Of a stretch of 38,134 bases of DNA, positions 7,498 through 15,505 are shown piece by piece. The position numbers and the translations under genes were made by a program. The DNA comes from an uncultured Lachnospiraceae bacterium (GTDB lineage Bacteria > Bacillota > Clostridia > Lachnospirales > Lachnospiraceae): NCBI GenBank assembly GCA_910578795.1, contig CAJTSD010000035.1:1-38134 (forward strand), written 5' to 3'. The notes below the pieces were generated by a model. The model was given only the letters and a program-made list of their open reading frames with translations. It had not been told where the DNA came from and ran no database searches. Within the stretch, counting starts at the first letter, position 1, and the number at the start of each line of letters is the position of its first letter.

Positions 7498-7553
7498 ATA
7501 GTGTTACAATAATAATATGAGCGGGTAAAACAGCCCCCTTCGGAGGTGTGTAT

Positions 7554-8939
7554 ATGGTTAATGTCAAATCTTATGTCAGGATAACAGAAGATAAAACCGA
7601 AGCATGGCTTTATTTATGTGCACCTGATGATGGCGCAAGATATGAAAAAAATGAGATTATACGATATTTGCAATTGAATAATGTGGTTGCAGGTATTAAT
7701 GAATCGCATGTTGCCGCGATGTGCAAAAAACAGATTTATGAGCGTGAAGTAAAGGTGGCATCAAGCGTAAAGGGCGCTCCAGGACGAGAGGGATATTTTG
7801 AGTTTTTCTTTAACACTGAAAAACCAAAACCAAAAATTAATAAAGATGGAACGGTTGATTACAGAAGCATGTCTTTGGTTCAGAATGTGACGGAAGGCAG
7901 TCTGCTTGCGGTGTATCATCCGGCAGTGCAGGGAACATCAGGTCGTGATGTGACAGGGGCATTTGAGAAATTAAATATGTATAGAGAAAAAAGACCTCTT
8001 ATGGGAAAAGGTATCGTCAATGGAAAGGATCCGAATGAGTACTATGCTTCAAAATCTGGAAAGATTGAGTACGACGGTGATAACAGACTTTCTGTTGTTG
8101 AGGTTTATGAGGTACATGGTGACTGTAATTATTCCAATAATCCACTTGTAGAGTTTAATGGTGATGTTATTATACATGGAACCATCGAAGCAGGTGTGAC
8201 AGTACGTGCAGGAAAGAGCCTTACGGTGGACGGTGTCGTTGAGGCAGCGACGATTTCGGCAGGTGGTGACGTGTGTTTGAAGCGTGGTATGCAGGGCAGC
8301 GGAAAGGGAAGTATTGTTGCAGGCGGCAATGTGTTTACGGAATTTTTGGAGTACACAAATGTAAAGGTAGAAGGTTCGGTGCAGTCAAATGTCATTTTAA
8401 ATTCGCTTGTTGAATCGTCGGGGACAGTGACACTTACTGGAAAGAAGGGACTGATTGCAGGCGGAAGTGTTCATGCGATGCTTGGTGTTACTTGTCAGAA
8501 TGTGGGAAATGCCTCGGAAATTAAGACGGGTGTTCATGTAGGCGTTCTTCCCGAAATGATGGATAAGCGGATCGAGGTAAGCCAAAAGTACGGAAAGCTT
8601 AATGAAGAACTTGATGAGATTGTACTGGGTATGGCAAAGATTCTCCGTGTGAGGCAGCAGACTGGTGAGCTTAGCGAGCAGCTACAGGCACATTTGGAAG
8701 CCTTGAAAGATAAAAAGGATGATGTTTACAAAGACTGTATGGAGATGAAAAAAGAGGCAGACAGGATTGAGGCGTTGATAAAGGAAGCGAGAGAGGCGAA
8801 AATCAGGATTAGCGGAAATATTTTCAAGGGAACAGTCATTGGAATTGATGATAGTCAGCTTCCGATTCAGAAGGATACCAGTTTTATGGAATATGGAAGT
8901 CAAAACGGAATTATTGTTGGAACGGTCATTGTAATTTAG
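7554..8939 (+). CDS. FapA family (DUF342) protein
   Basis: 461 residues. ATG 7554 is preferred over the in-frame GTG at 7548 because the CGGAGG site at 7541-7546 is correctly spaced for it. The N-terminal region (about 1-90) resembles the DUF342 N-domain. The centre (about 170-330) is a polymer-binding beta-helix rich in short Gly-containing rungs such as GDVIIHGTIEAG and AGGDVCLKRGMQG. A charged alpha-helical coiled coil follows (about 335-420), then a short C-terminal beta region. FapA proteins are annotated as flagellar assembly protein A, but many Firmicutes copies lie away from flagellar genes, as here, so a flagellar role is not claimed. It follows valS by 56 bases and ends in a clear terminator. 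Confidence 0.88.
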   Translation: MVNVKSYVRITEDKTEAWLYLCAPDDGARYEKNEIIRYLQLNNVVAGINESHVAAMCKKQIYEREVKVASSVKGAPGREGYFEFFFNTEKPKPKINKDGTVDYRSMSLVQNVTEGSLLAVYHPAVQGTSGRDVTGAFEKLNMYREKRPLMGKGIVNGKDPNEYYASKSGKIEYDGDNRLSVVEVYEVHGDCNYSNNPLVEFNGDVIIHGTIEAGVTVRAGKSLTVDGVVEAATISAGGDVCLKRGMQGSGKGSIVAGGNVFTEFLEYTNVKVEGSVQSNVILNSLVESSGTVTLTGKKGLIAGGSVHAMLGVTCQNVGNASEIKTGVHVGVLPEMMDKRIEVSQKYGKLNEELDEIVLGMAKILRVRQQTGELSEQLQAHLEALKDKKDDVYKDCMEMKKEADRIEALIKEAREAKIRISGNIFKGTVIGIDDSQLPIQKDTSFMEYGSQNGIIVGTVIVI

Positions 8940-8954
8940 GATCTTGTTACATTG

Positions 8955-8989
8955 GGTTCGCAGTGCTTATGGTACTGCGAACCGTTTTA
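8955..8989 (+). terminator. Intrinsic terminator after the FapA-like gene
   Basis: GGTTCGCAGT (8955-8964) pairs with ACTGCGAACC (8974-8983), extended by a G-T and a C-G pair, and is followed by GTTTTAT. It lies between the FapA stop and the folC start, arguing against any folC start upstream of 9012. Confidence 0.85.
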
Positions 8990-9011
8990 TGCATATGAGG
9001 ATTTAAGAGGA

Positions 9012-10343
9012 ATGAGTGAATCAAAAGTAGAAAAATACGATGATGCAGAGCGATTTTTATCAGAAGTGCCTAAATTTACGACTAAAAATCCACTTAAGGA
9101 AACGAAAGGTTTTTATGACTTTTTGCAGGACGAAGTTGATGAGAAAAGACTTGGGAAGATTGTACATGTAGCGGGAACGAACGGAAAGGGATCAGTTTGT
9201 GCGTTTCTGAATCAGATTTTTTTGGAGAGTGGATATCATGTAGGACTGTTTACGTCACCGCATTTGATAACGACCAGAGAGCGTTTTGTGATTGACGGGC
9301 AAATGGTATCGGAAGAGTCATTTGTGGAGGCATTTAATTGGCTTTGCACTAAAATCAATGCATATCAGGCATTCCACAGTGACTATATACCTACGTATTT
9401 TGAACGGCTTTTTTTTATGGGAATGTATCTGTTCGCAAAAGCGGGGGTTACAGTTACTGTGTTGGAAACAGGGCTTGGAGGGCGGCTTGATACGACGAAT
9501 GTAATCAGCAATCCTGTACTGTGCATAATAACCGAAATAGGACTTGACCATGTTAAATATCTTGGAGATACAATAGAGCAGATTGCCTATGAAAAGGCGG
9601 GTATTATAAAACCAAAGGTGCCTGTCGTATTTTTGGAGCGGAAAAAGGAAGCTTTTGATGTAATAGCGAAAAAAGCGTCAGAATGTGGTTCAAATTGTTA
9701 TACAGTGTCAAAAAAGGAATACAAAATAAATGAAATTAAGAAAAAATGCATTGATTTTTCCGTTGCCAGTCGGTATTATGATTATGGTAGAATCATTATC
9801 AACACTTCTGCACTTTATCAGGTGGAGAATGCTGTGCTTTCCATAAAGGCATGCGAAGCGTTGATGCGGGAGTGTGGCTTTAGAGAACTTCATGTAACGG
9901 AAGGAATCCGGAATATGTGCTGGCCAGGGCGTATGGAGGAAATCATTCCGAATGTATACATAGATGGTGCGCATAATGAAGACGGAATTGAGGCATTTGT
10001 GCATTCGCTGAAAAATACTGCGGATTTGGAGAACTTCATGCTGATATTTTCTGTTATGCAGGATAAGCGGTATGATAAAATGATAGAGCAGTTGTGCAGT
10101 CTTGGTAAAGTGACGGAGTTTGTCCTGACGCATATTCCCGATGAACGTGGAGCGGAACTGAATATGCTTGTAAAGCAATTTAGGGATTGTACAGATAAAA
10201 AGGTAAGTTTGTTTGAAAAGATAGAAGATGCAGTTTTATATTGTTTAGGGAAAAGAAGCAGTTCGGTACGTGATATTTATATTGTGGGCTCATTGTATCT
10301 TGTTGGTTCGGTGCGTAAATTGCTGGGGAAGCGAAACGGATAA
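9012..10343 (+). CDS. folC: Bifunctional folylpolyglutamate synthase / dihydrofolate synthase
   Basis: Mur-ligase family enzyme that joins glutamate to dihydropteroate and to reduced folates, 443 residues. The ATP loop AGTNGKGS is at 54-61, followed by the family motif TSPHLITTRERF. LETGLGGRLDTTN and ITEIGLDH are further Mur/FolC signatures, and IDGAHN marks the C-terminal domain. ATG 9012 is chosen because the 20-residue extension back to 8952 would lie inside the preceding terminator and does not resemble the family. TGAGGA about 10 bases upstream is the likely RBS. It is uncertain which of the two activities it performs in vivo. Confidence 0.95.
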   Translation: MSESKVEKYDDAERFLSEVPKFTTKNPLKETKGFYDFLQDEVDEKRLGKIVHVAGTNGKGSVCAFLNQIFLESGYHVGLFTSPHLITTRERFVIDGQMVSEESFVEAFNWLCTKINAYQAFHSDYIPTYFERLFFMGMYLFAKAGVTVTVLETGLGGRLDTTNVISNPVLCIITEIGLDHVKYLGDTIEQIAYEKAGIIKPKVPVVFLERKKEAFDVIAKKASECGSNCYTVSKKEYKINEIKKKCIDFSVASRYYDYGRIIINTSALYQVENAVLSIKACEALMRECGFRELHVTEGIRNMCWPGRMEEIIPNVYIDGAHNEDGIEAFVHSLKNTADLENFMLIFSVMQDKRYDKMIEQLCSLGKVTEFVLTHIPDERGAELNMLVKQFRDCTDKKVSLFEKIEDAVLYCLGKRSSSVRDIYIVGSLYLVGSVRKLLGKRNG

Positions 10344-10385
10344 TTTGAAAAGAGAGCAGAATGGGAAAGGAGCAGGGTTATTGTT

Positions 10386-10529
10386 ATGATAGATTTTGAA
10401 GAAGAACTAAAGAAATTTCATCCAAGCCTTGAGATGGAGGATGTGGAGGACGCGATTTACAATCAGGAGATAACAGACTTGGCTGATGTGTTAGTCAAAT
10501 TTGTCAAGGAAGCAACGGAGGAAGCGTAA
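10386..10529 (+). CDS. Small acidic protein, 47 aa
   Basis: A complete short frame from ATG 10386 to TAA 10527-10529, lying between folC and the TPR gene. The product is strongly acidic and predicted helical (MIDFEEELKKFHPSLE, then VEDAIYNQ and LADVLVKFVKEATEEA). An AAAGGAG/AGGG region lies 8-13 bases upstream. It has no membrane segment or cysteine. I do not recognise the family. Codon use resembles its neighbours and the frame fills the otherwise empty gap, so it is probably real. Confidence 0.65.
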   Translation: MIDFEEELKKFHPSLEMEDVEDAIYNQEITDLADVLVKFVKEATEEA

Positions 10530-10580
10530 AAATTTGGATGTATGCGAAAATAGACAGGTGGGAGTTGGGGGAAACGTAGA

Positions 10581-11975
10581 ATGTTTTGTTATAAATGTAG
10601 ATGTCTCCTTACAGAGAAGGACTTTTGCACCAACTGTGGGGCGGATGTGGGATTGTATAAAAGGATAATGTATGCTGCAAACCGTTTTTACAATGACGGT
10701 CTTGAGAAGGCGCAGGTGCGTGATTTGTCGGGTGCCGTGACAAGTCTTAGGCAGTGTTTGAAATTAAATAAAGATCATATTGATGCAAGAAACCTTTTGG
10801 GACTTGTATATTTTGAGCGGGGCGAGGTCGTGGCAGCGCTCAGTGAGTGGATTATAAGCCAAAATGCGCGCAGTGAGAAAAATATTGCGGATGACTACAT
10901 AGGAATGCTGCAGAATAATCCCGGACGGCTTGATATTTACAAGCAGACGATAAAAAAATATAATATGGCGCTTACGTACTGTCAGCAGGATGGACAGGAT
11001 TTGGCAGTGATACAGCTAAAAAAAGTAATATCAATGAATCCGAAGTTTGTTCAGGCAAGGCAGCTTTTAGCGTTGCTGTACATCAACAGTCAGGAGTGGG
11101 AGAAGGCGAAAAAGGAGCTTGAACGAGCGCTTCGGATTGATGCAAATAATACAATTACATTGCGTTACTTAAAAGAAGTGGCTGAAATGATGCCTTCAGA
11201 GGAGGAGCGCACGAAAAGGCGAAGAGAGGCGGTTGTCTATCAAAGCGGCAATGAAACTGTGATACAGCCTGTTGGAAAAAAAGAAGCGGTAGGACTGCAG
11301 ACGATTTTAAATATTGTGATTGGGATTGTATTAGGCGTGAGTATTGCGTGGTTTTTGGTGCTGCCGTCACAGATACAAAAGGTTAAGAGCGAATCGAATG
11401 ACAAATACAGGGAAGTGAGTGAACAGCTTGACGCGAAAACCGTGGAGGTGAATGAGCTTACTGTGCAGATTAGCCGGCTGGCGGAGGAAAAAACGGATCT
11501 GACCAACAGTTTAAATGCAGCACAGGAGGCAAATGCAGCGATAGAGGCAAATACGGATTTGATTGAGGTTGCATTGATGTATATGAATAAGACGCAGGAT
11601 GAGATTGTAATTGCCGATGCACTTGAGCTGATTGATCAGGAATATTTGGAGAATGAGGCAACAGAGAGCTTCAGAACCCTTTATAATACTGTAAAAGAAG
11701 GCATAGGATCCGTTGTGGCAAGAGAAAGCTATAATGTTGGTTATGATGCATTCCGGTCGGAAGATTATGATACGGCAATCACAAACTTATCAAGGGCATA
11801 TGATTATAATCCGAAAAATGGAGAGGCGTTGTACAATTTGGGAAATGCGTATAATAAAAAAGGAGAAACGCAGAAAGCAGCAGAGATTTACGAGCAGGTA
11901 ATCGAACAGTTTCCGAATACAGAAAAGGCGCGAAAATCAGAGACCTATATTAGGGAAATAAAAGGTGAACAATAA
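10581..11975 (+). CDS. Zinc-ribbon, TPR and coiled-coil membrane protein
   Basis: 464 residues with clear modules. A short zinc ribbon has CX2C-X9-CX2C (C3, C6, C16, C19). TPR repeats lie at about 30-205, for example AVTSLRQCLKLNKDHIDARNLLG and AKKELERALRIDANN. One membrane helix lies at about 238-258 (ILNIVIGIVLGVSIAWFLV). A coiled coil follows at about 265-320. A second TPR block (about 385-460) includes AITNLSRAYDYNPKNGEALYNLG. With no signal peptide, the N-terminal TPR and zinc ribbon should be cytoplasmic and the C-terminal TPR outside. This looks like a scaffold linking cytoplasmic and surface proteins; no specific function is known. RBS GGGGGAA; ends before a terminator. Confidence 0.82.
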   Translation: MFCYKCRCLLTEKDFCTNCGADVGLYKRIMYAANRFYNDGLEKAQVRDLSGAVTSLRQCLKLNKDHIDARNLLGLVYFERGEVVAALSEWIISQNARSEKNIADDYIGMLQNNPGRLDIYKQTIKKYNMALTYCQQDGQDLAVIQLKKVISMNPKFVQARQLLALLYINSQEWEKAKKELERALRIDANNTITLRYLKEVAEMMPSEEERTKRRREAVVYQSGNETVIQPVGKKEAVGLQTILNIVIGIVLGVSIAWFLVLPSQIQKVKSESNDKYREVSEQLDAKTVEVNELTVQISRLAEEKTDLTNSLNAAQEANAAIEANTDLIEVALMYMNKTQDEIVIADALELIDQEYLENEATESFRTLYNTVKEGIGSVVARESYNVGYDAFRSEDYDTAITNLSRAYDYNPKNGEALYNLGNAYNKKGETQKAAEIYEQVIEQFPNTEKARKSETYIREIKGEQ

Positions 11976-12005
11976 TATAATAATGTAATATTTTGATGAC
12001 AAAAG

Positions 12006-12033
12006 AGGACAAGCAAAGGAGCTTGTCCTTTTT
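12006..12033 (+). terminator. Intrinsic terminator after the TPR protein gene
   Basis: AGGACAAGC (12006-12014, with one extra base in the A/G run) pairs with GCTTGTCCT (12021-12029) around AAAGGA and is followed by TTTT. It separates the TPR gene from the spoIIA operon. Confidence 0.85.
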
Positions 12034-12085
12034 ATGCATACGGGCATCCAAATTAATTTGATTGTTAAAGAAGGAGGATATATTT

Positions 12086-12400
12086 ATGGAATCAAAAATG
12101 AGGGAGTATGCAATTATTGATAACTATTTGTGCATTAAAATGCCGGCAGAGGTTGACCACCACAGGGCAGCGGGAATAAGGGAATGCGCAGACAGAATGA
12201 TACTGGATGATAAAGTTAAAAACATTGTATTTGACTTTGAAGATACGACATTTATGGACAGTTCAGGACTTGGAATTATTATAGGCAGATATCGAAAGAT
12301 CTCGTGTTTTGGCGGAAAGGTGTATGCAGTAAATGCAAATGACCGTATAACAAGGCTGCTTACAACATCAGGAATGACATCAATCATTGAGGTATTATAG
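12086..12400 (+). CDS. spoIIAA: Anti-sigma F factor antagonist SpoIIAA
   Basis: STAS-domain protein of 104 residues. When unphosphorylated it binds SpoIIAB and frees sigma-F in the forespore; SpoIIAB inactivates it by phosphorylating a serine in MDSSGLG (S59/S60 here). The fold elements IKMPAEVDHHRA, NIVFDFEDTTFMDSSGLG and GGKVYAVNAN are typical. ATG 12086 is chosen over a TTG at 12062 because AAGGAGG (12071-12077) is ideally placed for it. First gene of the conserved spoIIAA-AB-sigF operon. I could not find a convincing sigma-H promoter upstream, although that is the usual control in Bacillus. Confidence 0.96.
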   Translation: MESKMREYAIIDNYLCIKMPAEVDHHRAAGIRECADRMILDDKVKNIVFDFEDTTFMDSSGLGIIIGRYRKISCFGGKVYAVNANDRITRLLTTSGMTSIIEVL

Positions 12401-12449
12401 TAAAAAAGGATTCAATGAAATCAATAAAAAAGTGAGGAATGAACTGACT

Positions 12450-12911
12450 ATGGAAGGAAACATGATTAATGAAATAAAGCTTGAATTTGAGGCTGTCTCG
12501 GAGAATGAGGCGCTTGCAAGGATTGTGGCAGCTGCTTTTATTGCGGGACTGGATATTACGGTGGACGAGCTTGAGGACGTGAAAACGGCAGTGTCGGAGG
12601 CTGTGACCAATGCAATCATACATGGGTATCAGGAATGTGGAGGAACAGTGGTAATGAAAGCTGCGCTGAAAAAGGAGAGCAGGGATACGAATCGATTGAT
12701 TATTGAAATCTGTGACATGGGCGTTGGGATTGAAGATGTGGAAAAGGCAATGCAGCCGATGTTTACGACTGGTATGGAACATGAGCGTTCTGGAATGGGA
12801 TTTTCTTTTATGGAAGCATTTATGGATAAAGTGGATGTGACAAGCTCACCCAATATGGGGACAATGGTACATATGGAAAAATGCCTTAAGGTATCTGATG
12901 AGAGGCAGTAG
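12450..12911 (+). CDS. spoIIAB: Anti-sigma F factor and serine kinase SpoIIAB
   Basis: GHKL-fold kinase of 153 residues that holds sigma-F inactive and phosphorylates SpoIIAA. The N box EAVTNAIIHGY (about 50-60), G1 box DMGVGIED and G2 region ERSGMGFSFMEAF are intact. ATG 12450 and ATG 12462 are both possible; the second aligns better with the Bacillus N-terminus but its GGAAGG site is very close. A 21-codon upstream extension to 12387 overlaps spoIIAA and is rejected. It is followed after 3 bases by sigF. Confidence 0.96.
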   Translation: MEGNMINEIKLEFEAVSENEALARIVAAAFIAGLDITVDELEDVKTAVSEAVTNAIIHGYQECGGTVVMKAALKKESRDTNRLIIEICDMGVGIEDVEKAMQPMFTTGMEHERSGMGFSFMEAFMDKVDVTSSPNMGTMVHMEKCLKVSDERQ

Positions 12912-12914
12912 CTT

Positions 12915-13631
12915 ATGGAGGATAAGGAGCTTTTTTTGAGGGCACAAGGGGGAGAAGGTGCGGCGAAGGAGCTGCTTTTTAAAAACAATGTTGGGCTAAT
13001 TCATCATGTGCTGAAACGCTTTGTGTCACGGGAAGGCTGTGATATGGAGGACTTGTTTCAGATTGGATCAATAGGGCTGCTCAAGGCAATCGAAAAGTTT
13101 GATACGGAGTTTGGCGTATGTTTTTCAACGTATGCAGTGCCTCTTATTTTGGGGGAGATACGAAGGTTTTTAAGGGATGACGGAATGCTGCGGGTGAGTC
13201 GTGGGATTAAGGAGAATGCGCTGCGGATTAAACGTGTAAGGCAGGAGCTTACGGAGAAAAATGGCAGTGAACCTACACTTTCGGAACTTTCCGAACAAAC
13301 AGGATTAAGTGTGGAGAACATTGTGCTGGCGCTTGATGCAGGGCGCGAGGTGGAATCCCTTTATAAGACGATGTATGAGTCGGATGGAAATGAGCTTTTG
13401 CTTTTGGATACAATAGGAGGTACACGGGATCATGACAGACTGATGAACCGACTGTTTGTCGAAGGACTGCTAAAGATTCTTGACGAGCGGGAACAGGAAT
13501 TGATCAGACTGCGCTTCTATGAGAATAAGACACAGGTACAGACTGCCAAACGGCTCGGAATGAGTCAGGTGCAGGTAAGTCGTTTGGAGAAAAAGGTTCT
13601 GACCAGACTGCGGATTGAGGCGCTTGCTTAG
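12915..13631 (+). CDS. sigF: RNA polymerase sigma-F factor (forespore)
   Basis: Sigma-70 family sporulation factor, 238 residues, the first compartment-specific sigma factor of the forespore. Region 2 contains DLFQIGSIGLLKAIEKFD and FSTYAVPLILGEIRRFLRDD. Region 3 includes LSELSEQTGLSVENIV. Region 4 has the helix-turn-helix NKTQVQTAKRLGMSQVQVSRLEKKVL. Its position after SpoIIAA and SpoIIAB identifies it as sigma-F rather than the similar sigma-G. GAGAGG 9 bases upstream of the ATG is its RBS. No pro-sequence is present, as expected for sigma-F. Confidence 0.96.
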   Translation: MEDKELFLRAQGGEGAAKELLFKNNVGLIHHVLKRFVSREGCDMEDLFQIGSIGLLKAIEKFDTEFGVCFSTYAVPLILGEIRRFLRDDGMLRVSRGIKENALRIKRVRQELTEKNGSEPTLSELSEQTGLSVENIVLALDAGREVESLYKTMYESDGNELLLLDTIGGTRDHDRLMNRLFVEGLLKILDEREQELIRLRFYENKTQVQTAKRLGMSQVQVSRLEKKVLTRLRIEALA

Positions 13632-13763
13632 TGCCTCAACACAGAAATGGAAAAATGTGTTATTATAAAAAAAGATATAAATAAGACTGTATAACATGCC
13701 GATAAAAAGATTAACAGGAATTATGTTTAAAGGGCATGGATGCCCTTGGAAAGGTTGGTTGAA

Positions 13764-14615
13764 ATGAACGGAATCAATTATAACACATTGCTCAATAACA
13801 CAGGGCTTTATTCTAACAGGTCGACAAGTAATGACGTAGTGCAGCAGTATGCCAATGCTGTGAATGCAAAAAATCAGCAGGCGACAGATAACAAACAGGC
13901 AAATGCGGACAGGGACACCTATGAGCATGGTGCAGTGAACACAAAGGCAGGCTATGAGAAGCCAAAGAGCACAGGAAAATATAAAGCGCTTGATTCAAAC
14001 GGTGTTCAGGAAGGCATTAAACTCAGCGACAACGCAAAAAATCTTTTGGAAGAACTGAGAAAGAAATATGGCAATATGAGTATTTCCGTAGCAGAGTGGT
14101 CAACGGATGAAGAGCAGGATTATTATGCGGGATTGACAGATAAGGATTATAGTGTTTTGATTAATCCTGAGCTGCTTGAGAAGATGGCAGCAGATGATTC
14201 TGTTAGGGAGCAGTATGAATCCGTTCTCAGTAATGCAGGCAAGGCTTCGGAAACCCTTAAAGAAGAGCTTGGCGAGGATGTGGACAAGATTAAGAGCTTT
14301 TCAATCACGATGGATGCGGATGGAAAAGTAACGTATGCAGTGAAGCTCTTAAAGGACATGACGGAGCAGAGCAAGAGCACGGCAAAAACGCAGAAGGAGC
14401 GCATTGAAGAGCAGCGTGCAGCGCGCAAGGAAGAGGCGAAGAAACAGGAAGAAAAGCAAGAAACAGAGAAAATTGAGGCGGATTCTCTCGAAGGCTTAAT
14501 TGCGGCAATTAAGGAAAAGCTTCATCCGACACAGCAGACCGATAAAATTACAATAAAAGAGGAAGATGTCGTAAACAACAGCGTGAATGCGGCAGCTAAT
14601 GTAAACGCTGAATAA
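13764..14615 (+). CDS. Uncharacterised protein, DUF6033-like
   Basis: 283 residues from ATG 13764 (AAAGG about 10 bases upstream; the 8-codon extension to 13740 has no RBS). It has no signal peptide or membrane helix. The N-terminus is Asn- and Gln-rich (MNGINYNTLLNNTGLYSN), a pattern seen in proteins exported or attached in flagellar-like systems, but that is only an impression. A conserved-looking core (about 85-205) includes KLSDNAKNLLEELRKKYG, SVLINPELLEKMA and ITMDADGKVTYAVKLLKDM. A highly charged Lys/Glu/Gln coiled coil follows (about 205-250). I think it belongs to DUF6033, from memory only. Its 3' end overlaps the convergent PHP gene by 20 bases. Confidence 0.7.
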   Translation: MNGINYNTLLNNTGLYSNRSTSNDVVQQYANAVNAKNQQATDNKQANADRDTYEHGAVNTKAGYEKPKSTGKYKALDSNGVQEGIKLSDNAKNLLEELRKKYGNMSISVAEWSTDEEQDYYAGLTDKDYSVLINPELLEKMAADDSVREQYESVLSNAGKASETLKEELGEDVDKIKSFSITMDADGKVTYAVKLLKDMTEQSKSTAKTQKERIEEQRAARKEEAKKQEEKQETEKIEADSLEGLIAAIKEKLHPTQQTDKITIKEEDVVNNSVNAAANVNAE

Positions 14616-15399
14616 AGATATCTTCGACGCTGGATGTGGCGTGTGGCTGATTATTTGAGTCAAAAAGGAATACGGGCAGGTGATTTGAAGTACCGTCCTT
14701 CCATTCAAGATGTTTGGGGGGAACGCGAAGCGAGAATCCCTGCCCGTTTTTGATGCGATTTACATAATCTGATGCGGACGTAAGCGGTGTGTCAAAGCAC
14801 ATGCCGTAAACGCAGTTGTTTTCTGTGACACCGACTTTGTGCATATCGGATCCGGCAGTCATGGTGATGCCATGTTCTTTTGCATAGCGATATGCCATGC
14901 GATCCTGCTCGTGGGGATTTCCGGCATTTGCAACTTCGAAGGCATCGCATTGAAATGGATGGACATATACTTCGGAGAGATAACCGCGTTCACGGAACGG
15001 ATGTGCCTGTACGACAAGACCGCCTTCTGCTTTGATTTTCTGATAATGGGTAATGTGGTCCCATGTCATCATTTCTGGATGTTTTAAAAGCCAGTTTTTG
15101 TCCAGTCCATAAACTAAAAATTCATCACCGAAAAAGCGTGATTCCCACGCAAAAAACACATCAAGACCGAGGCGGTCGCCTTCCTTTTTGGCATCCTCAT
15201 ATCCCTGGCAGAAAATTTCAATGCGCTCCTCCCACGGCAGGTTCTTGGGTACGCAGCTGTTGCCGTTAAAAAAATGGTCCGTGATAAAGATACCGCTAAA
15301 ACCAAGGCTTTTATAATATGAGATGTATTCGTCCCCTGTGCTGATAGCGCATTTGCTGGCAGTAGCTGTGTGAAGATGTGTTTCGTAAATATATGGCAT
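14596..15399 (-). CDS. PHP domain metal-dependent hydrolase
   Basis: 267 residues from ATG 15399 (GAGGAAGG upstream). The PHP metal ligands are visible: HLHT (H8, H10), FITDHFFNG, WESRFFGDEF, QAHPFRERG and GSDMHK. PHP enzymes of this size are phosphoesterases such as histidinol-phosphatase-like or 3',5'-nucleotide phosphatases; the substrate is not clear. The 36-residue upstream extension has no RBS and runs into the divergent promoter region, so it was dropped. It is transcribed away from the decarboxylase gene and overlaps the preceding gene tail to tail. Confidence 0.88.
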   Translation of the reverse strand: MPYIYETHLHTATASKCAISTGDEYISYYKSLGFSGIFITDHFFNGNSCVPKNLPWEERIEIFCQGYEDAKKEGDRLGLDVFFAWESRFFGDEFLVYGLDKNWLLKHPEMMTWDHITHYQKIKAEGGLVVQAHPFRERGYLSEVYVHPFQCDAFEVANAGNPHEQDRMAYRYAKEHGITMTAGSDMHKVGVTENNCVYGMCFDTPLTSASDYVNRIKNGQGFSLRVPPKHLEWKDGTSNHLPVFLFDSNNQPHATSSVEDIFIQRLH

Positions 15400-15430
15400 T
15401 GTATTGTTTTCCTTCCTCGTTAAATAATCT

Positions 15431-15459
15431 TTTACTATTTTATCATAAAATGCTATAAT
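15431..15459 (+). promoter_or_regulatory. Promoter of the decarboxylase gene with a palindrome in its spacer
   Basis: TTTACT (15431-15436), 17 bases, TATAAT (15454-15459), with an extended TGC before the -10. The spacer holds ATTTTAT-C-ATAAAAT (15437-15451), a perfect 7-bp-arm palindrome that could be an operator, or simply AT-rich chance. The divergent PHP gene starts 32 bases away. Confidence 0.65.
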
Positions 15460-15505
15460 ATGGTTAAAATTTTTTAGAACAGTAAAAATTTGTCGTATAA
15501 GGAGC

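Noticed and set aside
8952..9011. A 20-codon N-terminal extension of FolC
   Set aside because: It runs through the FapA-like gene's terminator hairpin, has no RBS and does not match the family.
12034..12085. Sigma-H promoter of the spoIIA operon
   Set aside because: I looked for the AGGA-type -35 and GAAT-type -10 of sigma-H but found no convincing pair, so none is reported.
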